Source of the DNA: Paenibacillus sp. HGH0039
GTDB lineage: Bacteria; Bacillota; Bacilli; Paenibacillales; NBRC-103111
Assembly (NCBI RefSeq): GCF_000411255.1
Contig: NZ_KE150413.1
Coordinates: forward strand, 2,704,580 to 2,768,579
Direction: 5' to 3'
DNA length: 64,000 nt
Position numbers and translations under genes: made by a program. Below are positions 27,585-36,499 of the stretch, one piece after another. Below the pieces are notes generated by a model. It saw nothing but the letters and a program-made list of their open reading frames with translations, ran no database searches and was not told where the DNA came from. Every line of letters begins with the position of its first letter. The stretch's first letter is position 1.

Positions 27585-28799
27585 ATGAGCACAATGAAAA
27601 ACCGCCGCTCGCCGTTGGTCATCTTGATGATCAATATGTTTATCGCGATGCTCGGTATCGGACTTATTATTCCGGTCCTGCCTGAATTTTTGAAAGAATT
27701 TGGTCTCGGAGGCAAAACAGCGGGCTATCTCGTAGCGGCCTTCGGTCTTACTCAGTTTATTTTCTCTCCGATCGGGGGAGAGTGGTCGGATAAATACGGC
27801 CGCAGAATAATGATCGTGTCCGGTCTGGCGCTGTTCACGGTCTCTAATCTGCTTTTCGCCATGGCTTCCGAAGTCTGGATGCTTTATGCTTCCCGTCTTA
27901 TCGGCGGTATCGGTGCGGCTGCCATGATTCCATCTATGATGGCGTACATCGCGGACATTACAACCGACGAGAAACGCGGAAAAGGAATGGGGATGCTCGG
28001 GGCGGCCATGTCGCTCGGTTTCGTTATCGGACCCGGCATCGGCGGGTTTCTGGCGGAACTCGGTTTGCGGGCTCCGTTCTACGTGTCGTCCGCGGTCGGC
28101 GCTTTGGCTATGATCGGTTCCCTGCTTGTTCTGCCGGAGTCGCTGTCCAAAGAAGAGCTTGCCGCTAACCGTTCGTCTCAGGTGAAGAAGGAAAGCATTT
28201 TTATCCAGCTGGGACAGTCGTTCAAAGCCCCGTACTTCATCCTGCTGCTGCTTGTATTCGCCCTGACCTTCGGTCTGGCTAACTTTGAAGCGGTGTTCCC
28301 GCTGTTCGTGGATAACAAGTACGGTTACACAGCAAAGGATATTTCGATTCTGATTACCGTCGGAGCGTTGATCGGCGCCGTTATTCAGGCGATGCTGATC
28401 GATAAGCTGATCCGCCGTTTCGGAGAGAAGAAGCTCATTAACTTGACCTTTATCCTGTCGGCACTGTGTCTGATTCTGATGCTTCTCTCGGGCAACTTCT
28501 GGTATATACTCGTGATTACCATGCTGTTCTTCACCTTGACTTCCATCATGCGCCCCGCAATCAATACACTCTTGTCCAAAATGGCGGGAGATGAGCAGGG
28601 CTTCGTCGCTGGTATGAACAATGCTTACATGAGCCTCGGGAATATTTTCGGGCCTGCCATCGCGGGTATTCTGTTCGACGTACAAATTAACCTCCCGTAT
28701 ATGTTCGGTGCGGTTATCCTGGTCATTTCTTTCATCATTTCGACCTCCTGGAGCAGTAAAAACAAACGCAAGCTGGTTCCGGCCGGCGGATCTAATTAA
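27585..28799 (+). CDS. MFS multidrug efflux transporter (12-helix DHA1 type)
   Basis: 404 residues, about 12 membrane helices. Motif A at GGEWSDKYGRRIM (loop 2-3), motif C-like GFVIGPGIGG in helix 5, both hallmarks of drug/proton antiporters related to NorA, Bmr and TetA. The cytoplasmic loop near 190-205 is charged (SSQVKKES). Start behind AAGGGAG. Probably repressed by the divergent TetR protein and induced by a drug-like ligand. Confidence 0.88.
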   Translation: MSTMKNRRSPLVILMINMFIAMLGIGLIIPVLPEFLKEFGLGGKTAGYLVAAFGLTQFIFSPIGGEWSDKYGRRIMIVSGLALFTVSNLLFAMASEVWMLYASRLIGGIGAAAMIPSMMAYIADITTDEKRGKGMGMLGAAMSLGFVIGPGIGGFLAELGLRAPFYVSSAVGALAMIGSLLVLPESLSKEELAANRSSQVKKESIFIQLGQSFKAPYFILLLLVFALTFGLANFEAVFPLFVDNKYGYTAKDISILITVGALIGAVIQAMLIDKLIRRFGEKKLINLTFILSALCLILMLLSGNFWYILVITMLFFTLTSIMRPAINTLLSKMAGDEQGFVAGMNNAYMSLGNIFGPAIAGILFDVQINLPYMFGAVILVISFIISTSWSSKNKRKLVPAGGSN

Positions 28800-28807
28800 A
28801 AGGTAAA

Positions 28808-28838
28808 CAAAAAAACGCCGTAATAGGCGTTTTTTTTG
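28808..28838. terminator. Bidirectional terminator
   Basis: AACGCC/GGCGTT stem, GTAATA loop, A7 left and T8 right, between the convergent MFS gene and the MMPL operon. Confidence 0.85.
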
Positions 28839-28858
28839 TTTTTCACGAAAAAGCCGGT

Positions 28859-29299
28859 TTACAGCTTCAAGCTGACGACAAGAACAACCGAAACGATCAG
28901 GAACATGAAGACTCCCACCATGCTGAGGTAGCCGGTTAATCGGACGGAAGTCCCGCCCGCTGAGTTCAACCGTTTGTTCATTTTGCTGCCCAGTACGGCT
29001 GTAAAGATGACTGCGAGCAGAATGATCGTGCCTCCGCCTTTTTCCATCACTTGAAGCCAGAACGGCTTTCCGGAGCCGAGGCCCATTTGGAGAATGAGGT
29101 AAACACCGCTGAGAAGAACGAGAATCGAGCTGGGATGAGCGATTCGTCCGAATACTCGGATCGTTTTTCCGGCGAGACTGTTTGCATCGGGTGTACCCAG
29201 TTGTTTTCTCAGCAAAAGCATGGTGACAAGAATACCGAGCAGAGCACCCAGCCAGCCAAGTAAACCCGTTATATGAAGAAATAACATCCATCCGAACAT
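28859..29299 (-). CDS. Four-helix integral membrane protein (DUF2269/CopD-like)
   Basis: 146 residues from ATG at 29299 behind AGGAGG. Four hydrophobic helices; conserved-looking His residues in FLHITGLLGWLGA and RIAHPSSILVLLSG resemble the DUF2269/CopD group. Last gene of a four-gene operon, 26 bases after the MMPL exporter. Function unknown; it may help the exporter or respond to the same envelope stress. Confidence 0.65.
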   Translation of the reverse strand: MFGWMLFLHITGLLGWLGALLGILVTMLLLRKQLGTPDANSLAGKTIRVFGRIAHPSSILVLLSGVYLILQMGLGSGKPFWLQVMEKGGGTIILLAVIFTAVLGSKMNKRLNSAGGTSVRLTGYLSMVGVFMFLIVSVVLVVSLKL

Positions 29300-29325
29300 G
29301 TCAAAAGCTCCTCCTGAGTTTAGTT

Positions 29326-31569
29326 TTATTGCCGGGGCGCAGTGTGATCTTTCAAGGTTTCGCGTTTCATCGCGCTGTTCTTGCGCTCCCCGGCAAACAC
29401 GAGCAGAGCGGGTAGAAGCATGCCCCGGACCAGGAACGTATCGAGAAGAATGCCGAGGGCCATCGTCAACCCGAACAGAAAGAGCTCCTGCAGCGGCTGG
29501 GTTATGAGCACCGTGAAGGTGGCGGCCAAAATGAGGCCGGCGGATGAGATTACTCCTCCCGTCAAAGCGACGCCGCGGCTTACGGCTTCTTTCCAAGGGT
29601 ACCGTGCCGCCTCTTCTTTGATCCGCGATACGAGCATGATGTTGTAATCGACGCCCAGCGCGATCAGGAATACGAAGGTGTATACCGGCAAGCGGTAGCT
29701 GATGGAATCATAACCCAGCACGAAATGAAAGATCATCCACCCGAGGCCGAGTGTAGCCGTGTAGGACAGCAGCATCGTGGCGATCATGGTGAGCGCATGT
29801 TTAAACGATTGGGTCTGAATGAGCAGCATAATCGTAATAAAAATCGTGATCAGAGAGAAAAGAAGAATCGTATCCCGCTTGTTCATATTCCTGACATCGA
29901 GCTGCACCGCCGTTTGTCCTGCGTAATGCAGGGTAAACTCGGACGGATTCAGTCCGCTTTTCTCCAGAAGCGCCGGACTGCTGCCGCGAAGCAGACCGAT
30001 CAGATCGAGCGAGACCGGTTCGTACGGATTGCTCTCCAGCGTCAGCTGCAGTTTCATGGCGGTTCCATCCGCAGATAACACCTTTTTCGGAAGCTGCGCA
30101 CCGCTTGCGGATATAGCGGGCGTAATCTCCGGAGAGACGGCGTTCACGCCCGGCTGATTTTTTAAGAGGCCGGTCAGGGCGGCGACCTTCTCGTAAAAGG
30201 CGGCGTCAAGCGGCAGCCTTTTCTCCGAAGTTAAAAGAACCGATACCGGAGCGAGCTGTCCCGGCGGGAATTTGGTTTCAAGAATCTCGAAGCCTTGACG
30301 GGACGAAGTACTGTCCGGAAAAGATTTCAAGAGATTAAACGAATATTTCATCGAAGTAACGGAAAGCGAAGACGCGAGCAGGGCAAGGAGTAGAACGCCT
30401 GCCGTTAAACCGGGCTTTCGCGTAACGAATCCGCCCATCGAAGCCCAAAACCCCCTTGCCTTGCCCGCTGAAGATTTCGAAAGCTTCGGAACAAAAGGCC
30501 AGAACGCTTTCCGGCCCAGCAGGGCAAAGACAGCGGGGATAAGCGTAAGGCCGCCGAGCATGATAACGGCCATGGCTGCCGAGAAAACGGGCGCAAAATG
30601 GTGATACGGCTTGAAAACGGCCGTAAACAACGTGAGCATGGCGATAAGGACCGTTCCGCCGCTGAACAGGATCGGCTCAGCCACCCGGCTGAGGGCATGC
30701 TGCATGGCTTCGTACTTGTCCGCGGACGTCTGGAGTTCTTCCCTATAGCGGGTTAGTACGAACAAGCAGTAATCGGTCAGCACGGCGAAGAGCAGGATCA
30801 TCATGATGGACAGTGCCTGTTTGTCGACGAGAAACCAGCCGTATTTCCCGGCAAGGCCGAGTATCCGGTCCACGACCATGTAGACCATACCGGAAATGAC
30901 CAGGGGGATAACGGCAAGAAGCGGAGACCGGTAAATGATCATGAGAATCACCAGAATCAGGCCGACGGTAGCGAACATGAGGACGAAGTCGGCGTTCTTG
31001 AAGAGGGAAGTGGTGTCTGCCGCGATGCCGGCCGGGCCCGTGATCTTGAATTCGAGCGAACCGATTCCCGTCTGTTCGACGTGCGTGCGGATTTGCTGCA
31101 GCCCTTCGTATATCTGTCCGGATTCCAAATCCTTATGGAAAGCGGCGTTCAGCAGGATTGTCGTTCCGTCATCGGAAAACATCTTGTCCTGGACCGCTTT
31201 GGGCAGCGTGTGAAAAGGGAGCGCACCGGCAATCTGCGGCGGTTTGCCGTCAGAGGCCAGCCATTCGCTGATAGCGGCGATCTTCGATCGCTCTTCCGCG
31301 GTAATCGAATTTTTGCCGTGAAAAACGAGCAGCGCCGTCAAACCGTCCTCGGATGGAAATCGCTCATCCATCATTTTTTGAGCTTCTTCCGAAGGCGATT
31401 GACTAAAGGCGCTGCCTTCTCCGCTGCTTACGGCAACTTGTTTCGATCCCGGCGCAGCCAGGCTGAGTGCTATGATCGCGATTATCCACAGGGCGGCCAC
31501 GATTTTAGCCCCTCGGGGGGAGCTCACGGCGCGCGCGAGTTTGTTCCACGGGTTGTTCATGATGCTCAT
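29326..31569 (-). CDS. MMPL/RND-family membrane exporter (YdfJ-like)
   Basis: 747 residues with the two-fold MMPL build: a first helix (about 20-38), a large external loop (about 40-185), helices 2-6, a repeat with second external loop (about 395-545) and helices 8-12. The sequence ALGVDYNIMLVSRIKEEA and the related LTDYCLFVLTRYREEL carry the helix-embedded Asp-Tyr pairs used for proton coupling. Probable exporter of lipids, lipopeptides or drugs. First ATG is only two bases after AGGAGG; a second ATG nine bases on is an alternative start. Follows the two-component pair in one operon. Confidence 0.88.
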   Translation of the reverse strand: MSIMNNPWNKLARAVSSPRGAKIVAALWIIAIIALSLAAPGSKQVAVSSGEGSAFSQSPSEEAQKMMDERFPSEDGLTALLVFHGKNSITAEERSKIAAISEWLASDGKPPQIAGALPFHTLPKAVQDKMFSDDGTTILLNAAFHKDLESGQIYEGLQQIRTHVEQTGIGSLEFKITGPAGIAADTTSLFKNADFVLMFATVGLILVILMIIYRSPLLAVIPLVISGMVYMVVDRILGLAGKYGWFLVDKQALSIMMILLFAVLTDYCLFVLTRYREELQTSADKYEAMQHALSRVAEPILFSGGTVLIAMLTLFTAVFKPYHHFAPVFSAAMAVIMLGGLTLIPAVFALLGRKAFWPFVPKLSKSSAGKARGFWASMGGFVTRKPGLTAGVLLLALLASSLSVTSMKYSFNLLKSFPDSTSSRQGFEILETKFPPGQLAPVSVLLTSEKRLPLDAAFYEKVAALTGLLKNQPGVNAVSPEITPAISASGAQLPKKVLSADGTAMKLQLTLESNPYEPVSLDLIGLLRGSSPALLEKSGLNPSEFTLHYAGQTAVQLDVRNMNKRDTILLFSLITIFITIMLLIQTQSFKHALTMIATMLLSYTATLGLGWMIFHFVLGYDSISYRLPVYTFVFLIALGVDYNIMLVSRIKEEAARYPWKEAVSRGVALTGGVISSAGLILAATFTVLITQPLQELFLFGLTMALGILLDTFLVRGMLLPALLVFAGERKNSAMKRETLKDHTAPRQ

Positions 31570-31573
31570 AACC

Positions 31574-31610
31574 TCCTGTCCTTATTCTCAAAATGAATTG
31601 TAGGACAGGA
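31574..31610. repeat. 9-bp inverted repeat abutting the ribosome site of the MMPL gene
   Basis: TCCTGTCCT (31574-31582) and AGGACAGGA (31602-31610), 19-base spacer, in the 66-base gap between kinase and exporter genes. On the minus-strand mRNA the 3' arm runs into AGGAGG, so the hairpin could mask translation of the exporter. Alternatively an operator. Confidence 0.5.
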
Positions 31611-31635
31611 TTATGAACGGACGATGAACGGAAGA

Positions 31636-33015
31636 TTACAGTTGAGGAAGCCGGATCTGAAATACCGTTCCTTCGCCCGGAAGGCTCTTTGCTTCGATAC
31701 TGCCCTTGTGCAAGGTGACGATTTTATGAGCGATGGACAGTCCTAGGCCGCTGCCGGAGCGGGAGCGGTTGCGGGATTTATCCCCTTTATAGAAGCGGTC
31801 AAAAATATGGGGGAGGTCTTCGGGAGGGATACCCGGTCCGGTATCGCCGATTGAGACGAGGATTTCATGTTGTTCTTGCCGGATTTGAACGGAGATTGTG
31901 TCCCCCGGCCGGGTAAATTTGATGCTGTTGGCAATCAGATTCAACCACACCTGATGCAGAAGCTGCGAGTCCGCGCGAATGACCAGTTCGGGGAGATCCA
32001 GCTGAAGCTGAAGCTCTTTCTCCGTCCACTGCCATTCCGTCGTAATGAAAATTTGGCGGATCTGCTCGTCCAGCCGGAAGGAAGAAGGTTTGAGGGCGCT
32101 CGTTTCTTTGTCCAGAGCGGCGAGCGTCAAAAGCTCTTTGCTGAGGGACGACAGCCGGCGGCTTTCTTCTTCAATAATCCGGAGGTATCTTCGTTCTTCC
32201 TCGGGTGTAGCGCCTTTTTCCAGGATGCTCTGGGCAAAACCTTGAATTGTTGTGAGAGGAGACTGAATTTCATGCGAGACATTGGCGACAAACTCCTGCC
32301 GCATCTGATCGAGTTTCTCCAGCGACTGCGCCATTTGCGTAAAATGCCGGGCCAAGTTGCCGATTTCGTCGCGCCGCGTGACGTCCATGTGGATGTTGTA
32401 GTCTCCGCCTACGATCTTGTTCGTGGCTTCCGTCAATTTCTGTACGGGCTTAACGATAAAGCGGGTGGAAACAATAATCAGCACCAGACTGAGCAGAAAC
32501 GTGAAACCGAGCAGAAGCGCCATCAGAATCCGGACTTCTCCGATCTGCTGCTCCATGTCGGGACGAATGAACAAGGCCATGGTTTTGCCGCCGCTTCGAA
32601 CCGGAAGACCGATGCTGTTGCGGATGCTGTTCTCGAAAAAACCCGTGACGAGGAGGAGGTGGCGCTCTTCCATAACTCCGTGATAAGTGTCGCCGTTCAG
32701 CACGCGGACAATCGTGTCCCGTTCGATCTCCTTATGTTTAAAAGGCGATCCGTAAAAAGTTCCCCGGAGTTCATCGTCTACCGCGTAAACCTGGAACCCC
32801 ATATTGGCGATGCGGGTCAAATACTCGCCCAGCCCAAGTCCCGGAATTTCCTCGTACAGGCCCCGGATTTCCTGAGAAATTTTTAAAATCTTTTGTTCGT
32901 TATAGTCCCGGAGCTTGGCGGAGTAGTAGCCGTTGGAGAAGAGAAGTGCGGCCGCGCTGCTGACCACGGCGATCAGAAGGAAAGTGATAACGATCCGTAC
33001 ATATAAGGTCTTCAT
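31636..33015 (-). CDS. Two-component sensor histidine kinase
   Basis: 459 residues from ATG at 33015, whose ATGA overlaps the stop of the response regulator. N-terminal helix (about 7-27), extracellular sensor (about 28-160), second helix, HAMP (about 185-238, FIVKPVQKLTEATNKI), HisKA with NVSHEIQSPLT, and HATPase with NLIANSIKF, GDTGPGIP and GSGLGLSI. Phosphorylates the partner regulator in response to an envelope signal. Linked to an MMPL exporter, it likely senses a membrane-active compound. Confidence 0.9.
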   Translation of the reverse strand: MKTLYVRIVITFLLIAVVSSAAALLFSNGYYSAKLRDYNEQKILKISQEIRGLYEEIPGLGLGEYLTRIANMGFQVYAVDDELRGTFYGSPFKHKEIERDTIVRVLNGDTYHGVMEERHLLLVTGFFENSIRNSIGLPVRSGGKTMALFIRPDMEQQIGEVRILMALLLGFTFLLSLVLIIVSTRFIVKPVQKLTEATNKIVGGDYNIHMDVTRRDEIGNLARHFTQMAQSLEKLDQMRQEFVANVSHEIQSPLTTIQGFAQSILEKGATPEEERRYLRIIEEESRRLSSLSKELLTLAALDKETSALKPSSFRLDEQIRQIFITTEWQWTEKELQLQLDLPELVIRADSQLLHQVWLNLIANSIKFTRPGDTISVQIRQEQHEILVSIGDTGPGIPPEDLPHIFDRFYKGDKSRNRSRSGSGLGLSIAHKIVTLHKGSIEAKSLPGEGTVFQIRLPQL

Positions 33016-33692
33016 GTGGAGCACACCTCTAATTTGTAGCCGAGGCCGCGCACCGTTGTCAGCACGAAGTCGCTCGTTTTCTCGTGAAAACGTTCCCGCA
33101 GCCGTTTGATGTGCACATCGATTGTCCGGCTGCCTCCTTCATAGTCAGCTCCCCAAACCAGTTTCAGAAGCTGTTCCCTCGTAAAAATGCGTCCCGGCTG
33201 GCTGGCCAGTTGAGCCAGCAGTTCAAATTCTTTGAGCGGAATGACATAGGTCTCTCCGTCCATATGTATTTCATAGCTCTTGCGATCTATAACGGTCCGG
33301 TTCAGTGCGATAACATCCGAGGAAACGAGCTGATACCGACGCAGCAGAGCTTTCACCCGGAAAAGTAGTTCTTTAGGCTCGAACGGTTTTACGAGATAAT
33401 CGTCCGTACCGGACAAATATCCTTTTTCCTTGTCCTCAAGTTCACCTTTGGCGGTGAGTAAAATAACCGGGATGTCGTAATAGCTGCGGATTTCTTCGCA
33501 AAGCTCCAGTCCGTTTTTGCCCGGCATCATAACGTCGATAACCGCGAGATGAATTTGCTCCCGTTCCAGCAGCGCGGCGGCTTCTTCGCCGTCAGCTGCC
33601 TCGGAAACGAGGTAATTTTCCTTTTTGAAAATAAATTGCAGAAGCTCACGGATATGCGCATCGTCATCGGCAATCAAGAGATGAGTTTTCAA
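33012..33692 (-). CDS. OmpR/PhoB-family response regulator
   Basis: 226 residues, TTG start behind GAAGGTG. Receiver domain (1-115) with acidic pocket Asp9-11, phospho-acceptor Asp53 (VIDVMMPG), Thr80 and Lys102 (DYLVKPF). C-terminal winged helix (about 130-223; SRTIDVHIKRLRERF recognition region). First gene of a minus-strand operon: regulator, kinase, MMPL exporter, small membrane protein. Likely activates its own operon. Confidence 0.92.
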   Translation of the reverse strand: MKTHLLIADDDAHIRELLQFIFKKENYLVSEAADGEEAAALLEREQIHLAVIDVMMPGKNGLELCEEIRSYYDIPVILLTAKGELEDKEKGYLSGTDDYLVKPFEPKELLFRVKALLRRYQLVSSDVIALNRTVIDRKSYEIHMDGETYVIPLKEFELLAQLASQPGRIFTREQLLKLVWGADYEGGSRTIDVHIKRLRERFHEKTSDFVLTTVRGLGYKLEVCST

Positions 33693-33877
33693 GCTAACAC
33701 CTTCTTAAAGGAAATGGTTGTTCCATTATTGTACTCGAATCCTGGCGAATGTAAAAATTGTCTTAAAATTTGAATAATTCCGTATACCCAGAAAAATAAG
33801 GAGAGGAATATGAATTTTTATGACGAATTAGTTATCTAGGACAAATTTCCTATAACGGTGGCTTTTAGGAGATGAAC

Positions 33878-33891
33878 TGAAAGCGCTTATT
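33878..33891 (+). promoter_or_regulatory. Weak cre-like sequence
   Basis: TGAAAGCGCTTATT matches the CcpA-site consensus at 13 of 14 positions, 60 bases before the YceI-like gene. The remaining 33693-33877 interval shows no gene beyond a 9-codon frame after AGGAGAGG at 33801. Confidence 0.3.
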
Positions 33892-33904
33892 AGAAAAGCA
33901 TAAT

Positions 33905-33932
33905 GGTTTTCATAATATATGTTATGTAAACA
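33905..33932 (+). other. dif-like Xer recombination site A
   Basis: 28 bp in 11-6-11 form: left arm GGTTTTCATAA, centre TATATG, right arm TTATGTAAACA. Right arm and inner CATAA-N6-TTATG core agree with bacterial dif sites (10 of 11 right-arm bases as in B. subtilis dif). It ends 18 bases before the first possible start of the YceI-like gene. Orientation opposite to sites B, C and D. Confidence 0.6.
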
Positions 33933-33950
33933 ATAGAAGGCCATCCGGTT

Positions 33951-34703
33951 ATGCCAAAAAGGGGGCATTGCTTACGAATGAATCGGAGTCGCTATTGGTG
34001 GTTCGGTACGCTTGGAGCTGTTCTGATTTTGGGGAGTTTGACGGGATATATCGCAATTGCCAGGGAACCCTTGTGGATACAGGAGAAAGAAATACAAAAA
34101 GGGGATAAGCTGGGTCCGCTCCAATTGGGAAAGACGTGGAAAGTGACTGCGGGGTCTTCGGCGGCGCTTTCGGTCATATCTCCACACGAATCGCTGGATT
34201 TGACGTTTCCGAAGCTTTCGGGGCTGTTAAAAATCAACCAGGAAGACACGGAACACATAGTCGGTACGGTTGCTGCCGACATGACCTCTCTTTATTCGGA
34301 AGATCCTGCCTGGAACGCCAAACTGCGGGACTGGTATTTTTTTAACGTAAAAGCTTACCCGGAAGCCTCGTTCCGGATCGTTAAAGTGGGCGGGTTCGAA
34401 AAACCGCTGCTGGAAGGGGAACCTCACCCGCTGACGATCGAGGGCGAATTGACCGTTCGGAATATGACCCAACCGATTCAGTTTAAAGGGGAGATCAAGC
34501 ATATCGGGGGCCGAATGGAGCTAAAAGCAAGGTGCAGCGGCCTGGAAACCAAAAATTTCGGTATTCCCGAGCTTCTCGAACCGATCTATACGGGGAAAAA
34601 TACGGCCACGCTTGAAGTGACGCTTATTCTGGAACCTGAAGATCCCGATACCTCTAGACACAGGCAAGCCGATTCGCACAATTTCCGTGAGATTGGCGCT
34701 TGA
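33951..34703 (+). CDS. Membrane-anchored YceI-like domain protein
   Basis: About 250 residues: one N-terminal hydrophobic anchor (WWFGTLGAVLILGSLTGYIAI), then a domain with YceI-family features (WYFFNVKAYPEASFRI, GELTVRNMTQPIQFKG, KNFGIPE), a beta-barrel fold that binds isoprenoid-like lipids. Start uncertain: ATG at 33951 or 33978, neither with a close ribosome site. Probably displayed outside the cell. It is followed by a methyltransferase-like gene with 61 bases between. Confidence 0.75.
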   Translation: MPKRGHCLRMNRSRYWWFGTLGAVLILGSLTGYIAIAREPLWIQEKEIQKGDKLGPLQLGKTWKVTAGSSAALSVISPHESLDLTFPKLSGLLKINQEDTEHIVGTVAADMTSLYSEDPAWNAKLRDWYFFNVKAYPEASFRIVKVGGFEKPLLEGEPHPLTIEGELTVRNMTQPIQFKGEIKHIGGRMELKARCSGLETKNFGIPELLEPIYTGKNTATLEVTLILEPEDPDTSRHRQADSHNFREIGA

Positions 34704-34764
34704 CCCATGCCAAACATCCTTTTCATCCATACGGTAATAGTATCTGGTAAAGGGATAGGGAGCG

Positions 34765-35589
34765 ATGGGTATGAAAATCGATTTGGGATGCGGCCTGCGC
34801 AAACATCCCGGTTTTATCGGCATCGACAAAGCGCCGCTCCCCGGTGTTGATCTCCAGTGCGATTTAAACGACGGTATCCCTCTAGAAACCGGTACGGTTG
34901 ATTTCGTTATGGCCAGCCGTTCACTGGAATATGTGCCCGATCTTATGAACGTGATGAAGGAGATTTACCGTGTTTGCCGGCATAAAGCAGTCATCTGTCT
35001 GCTTGCTCCATATGCGCATACCTCTTATCATGCGGTAAACCCGCAGTTCCGTTCCTGGTTTGACGAACAGCTGCCCCGGTTTTTTACGAACGAGTTGTAT
35101 GTATACGATCCTTTGCGTGAAAACAGCTATATGACTGACGTGCCCGCCGGATGGGATAAGGGGGCCGTGACCGAGATCGATTTAAAGCTGCTGCGCTGCG
35201 AATTCTTTTATCTGCCGCAGTATCTGTCTCCCATTTACGATGAAGAAGACCGGCGTATGCTCCGGCAATCCACGCTAAATGTGGTGGACGAAATCTTGTA
35301 TTATTTCGTAGCCGTCAAGGAGCCGATCTCTCGGCAGGAGCTGGAAGAGCTGGCCCAGGGTACTTACGAAGAGCCGCTTCTTCTGGCGGAGCGCAGAAGG
35401 GAAGAGGCCGCCAGAGAGGAGAGCAGGCTGCCGCCGGAGAACACGTTCCGGCATGAGCCAGGCTCCGTCCTTCCCCAGCGGGATCCCCTGCCGGTTCCCC
35501 CAAAACGAAGGAAAGGGAGCAAGAAACCAGTGAAAAAGAAACCGGCTGCGCGAAAACCGGTAAAAGGCTTGCGTAAACGGAAACAGTGA
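34765..35589 (+). CDS. Class I methyltransferase-like protein with basic C-terminal tail
   Basis: 274 residues. The SAM-binding start is clear (KIDLGCGLRKHPGFIGID, residues 4-21; DLQCDLNDGIPLE follows), and VDFVMASRSLEYVPD fits motifs III-IV. The last ~30 residues are a Lys/Arg/Pro-rich tail (KRRKGSKKPVKKKP) that suggests RNA, DNA or surface binding. Substrate unknown. Start 34765; ATG at 34771 has better spacing to GGGAG. Confidence 0.78.
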   Translation: MGMKIDLGCGLRKHPGFIGIDKAPLPGVDLQCDLNDGIPLETGTVDFVMASRSLEYVPDLMNVMKEIYRVCRHKAVICLLAPYAHTSYHAVNPQFRSWFDEQLPRFFTNELYVYDPLRENSYMTDVPAGWDKGAVTEIDLKLLRCEFFYLPQYLSPIYDEEDRRMLRQSTLNVVDEILYYFVAVKEPISRQELEELAQGTYEEPLLLAERRREEAAREESRLPPENTFRHEPGSVLPQRDPLPVPPKRRKGSKKPVKKKPAARKPVKGLRKRKQ

Positions 35590-35636
35590 ACCGGAACAAA
35601 GCTTATACACCGGTCAAGGTCGTAAGGCGCATGGAA

Positions 35637-35685
35637 AAAAGACAGTTCAGGAGAGCTTATACAAGCTTCGTGTGAACTGTCTTTT
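35637..35685. terminator. Bidirectional terminator
   Basis: GACAGTTCA/TGAACTGTC outer stem with A4 and T4 flanks and a smaller inner AAGCTT-containing stem. Between convergent genes. Confidence 0.8.
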
Positions 35686-35715
35686 GTCATGTCGGAAGTG
35701 ATCCGGCCGGGAGAG

Positions 35716-36270
35716 TTAAGACCGCGGCCGCTCGTCTTCTTCGAGGATGGCAAACATTACATGATCCTGCCAGACTCCGTTGATTTTCACGTTTTTGCGG
35801 GCGACTCCTTCACGCTGAAACCCCGCCTTTTCCAGCACTCGAATGGAGCCGATGTTGTGAGGCATAACGCCCGCTTCCACGCGGTGAAACCCCGCTTCAT
35901 CGAAAGCGAAGTCCAGGGCGAGGCGTGCCGCATGCGACATAATCCCTTTGCCCTGGTAGGCGTGATCCAGACAGTATCCCATCATGCATTTGTGCGCCGG
36001 TTCTCGGGCGGCGTGAAACAAGGACATCTCGCCGATCAGCTCATCGTTTTCCTTAAAAAATATCCCGAAATTGTAGCTCTTGTCCGCTGCCCGGTCCTCG
36101 GTCCATTTCCGTATCCGTGCGGACTGTTCATCAAGCGTATAAAACGAGTCGGGACGTGTAATCGTAAAGGGCTCAAAGTGGGCCCGGTTTCTTTGCATAA
36201 GAGAGAGGAGAGCGGGAGCATCCTCCTGGGTCAAATAGCGGAAGTAAATAAGATCAGTGGTTATAGGCAT
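35716..36270 (-). CDS. RimJ/RimL-type GNAT N-acetyltransferase
   Basis: 184 residues from ATG at 36270 (AAAGGATG about ten bases upstream). RimJ-like start (ITTDLIYFRYLTQEDAPALLSLM), acetyl-CoA loop in DHAYQGKGIMSHAARLALDFAF, and the VMPHNIGSIRVLEKAGFQREG block typical of ribosomal-protein alanine acetyltransferase relatives. Actual acceptor unknown. Monocistronic. Confidence 0.88.
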   Translation of the reverse strand: MPITTDLIYFRYLTQEDAPALLSLMQRNRAHFEPFTITRPDSFYTLDEQSARIRKWTEDRAADKSYNFGIFFKENDELIGEMSLFHAAREPAHKCMMGYCLDHAYQGKGIMSHAARLALDFAFDEAGFHRVEAGVMPHNIGSIRVLEKAGFQREGVARKNVKINGVWQDHVMFAILEEDERPRS

Positions 36271-36499
36271 GATGGTCACGGCATCCTTTGCGACAGAGTG
36301 GAGTGAGTGTAATGGAATCTGACGGAAAACAATATTCATTTATGGCATTAACTATAGTCAATTAACCTTATTAATCATCTTACAAAAGCCTTGTCCTTCC
36401 TTACCGGCCTGGACGCGCCGGCCCTAACGGTTTCGAATCGGGTCAAAGAAAAAACGGATATATTTAATGGTGTTAATCATTAGTGGCACGAATAAAAGT

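Noticed and set aside
27519-29291. 590-codon minus-strand frame across the MFS gene
   Set aside because: Runs through the MFS gene, its promoter and a terminator; Arg/Asp/His-rich translation without motifs.
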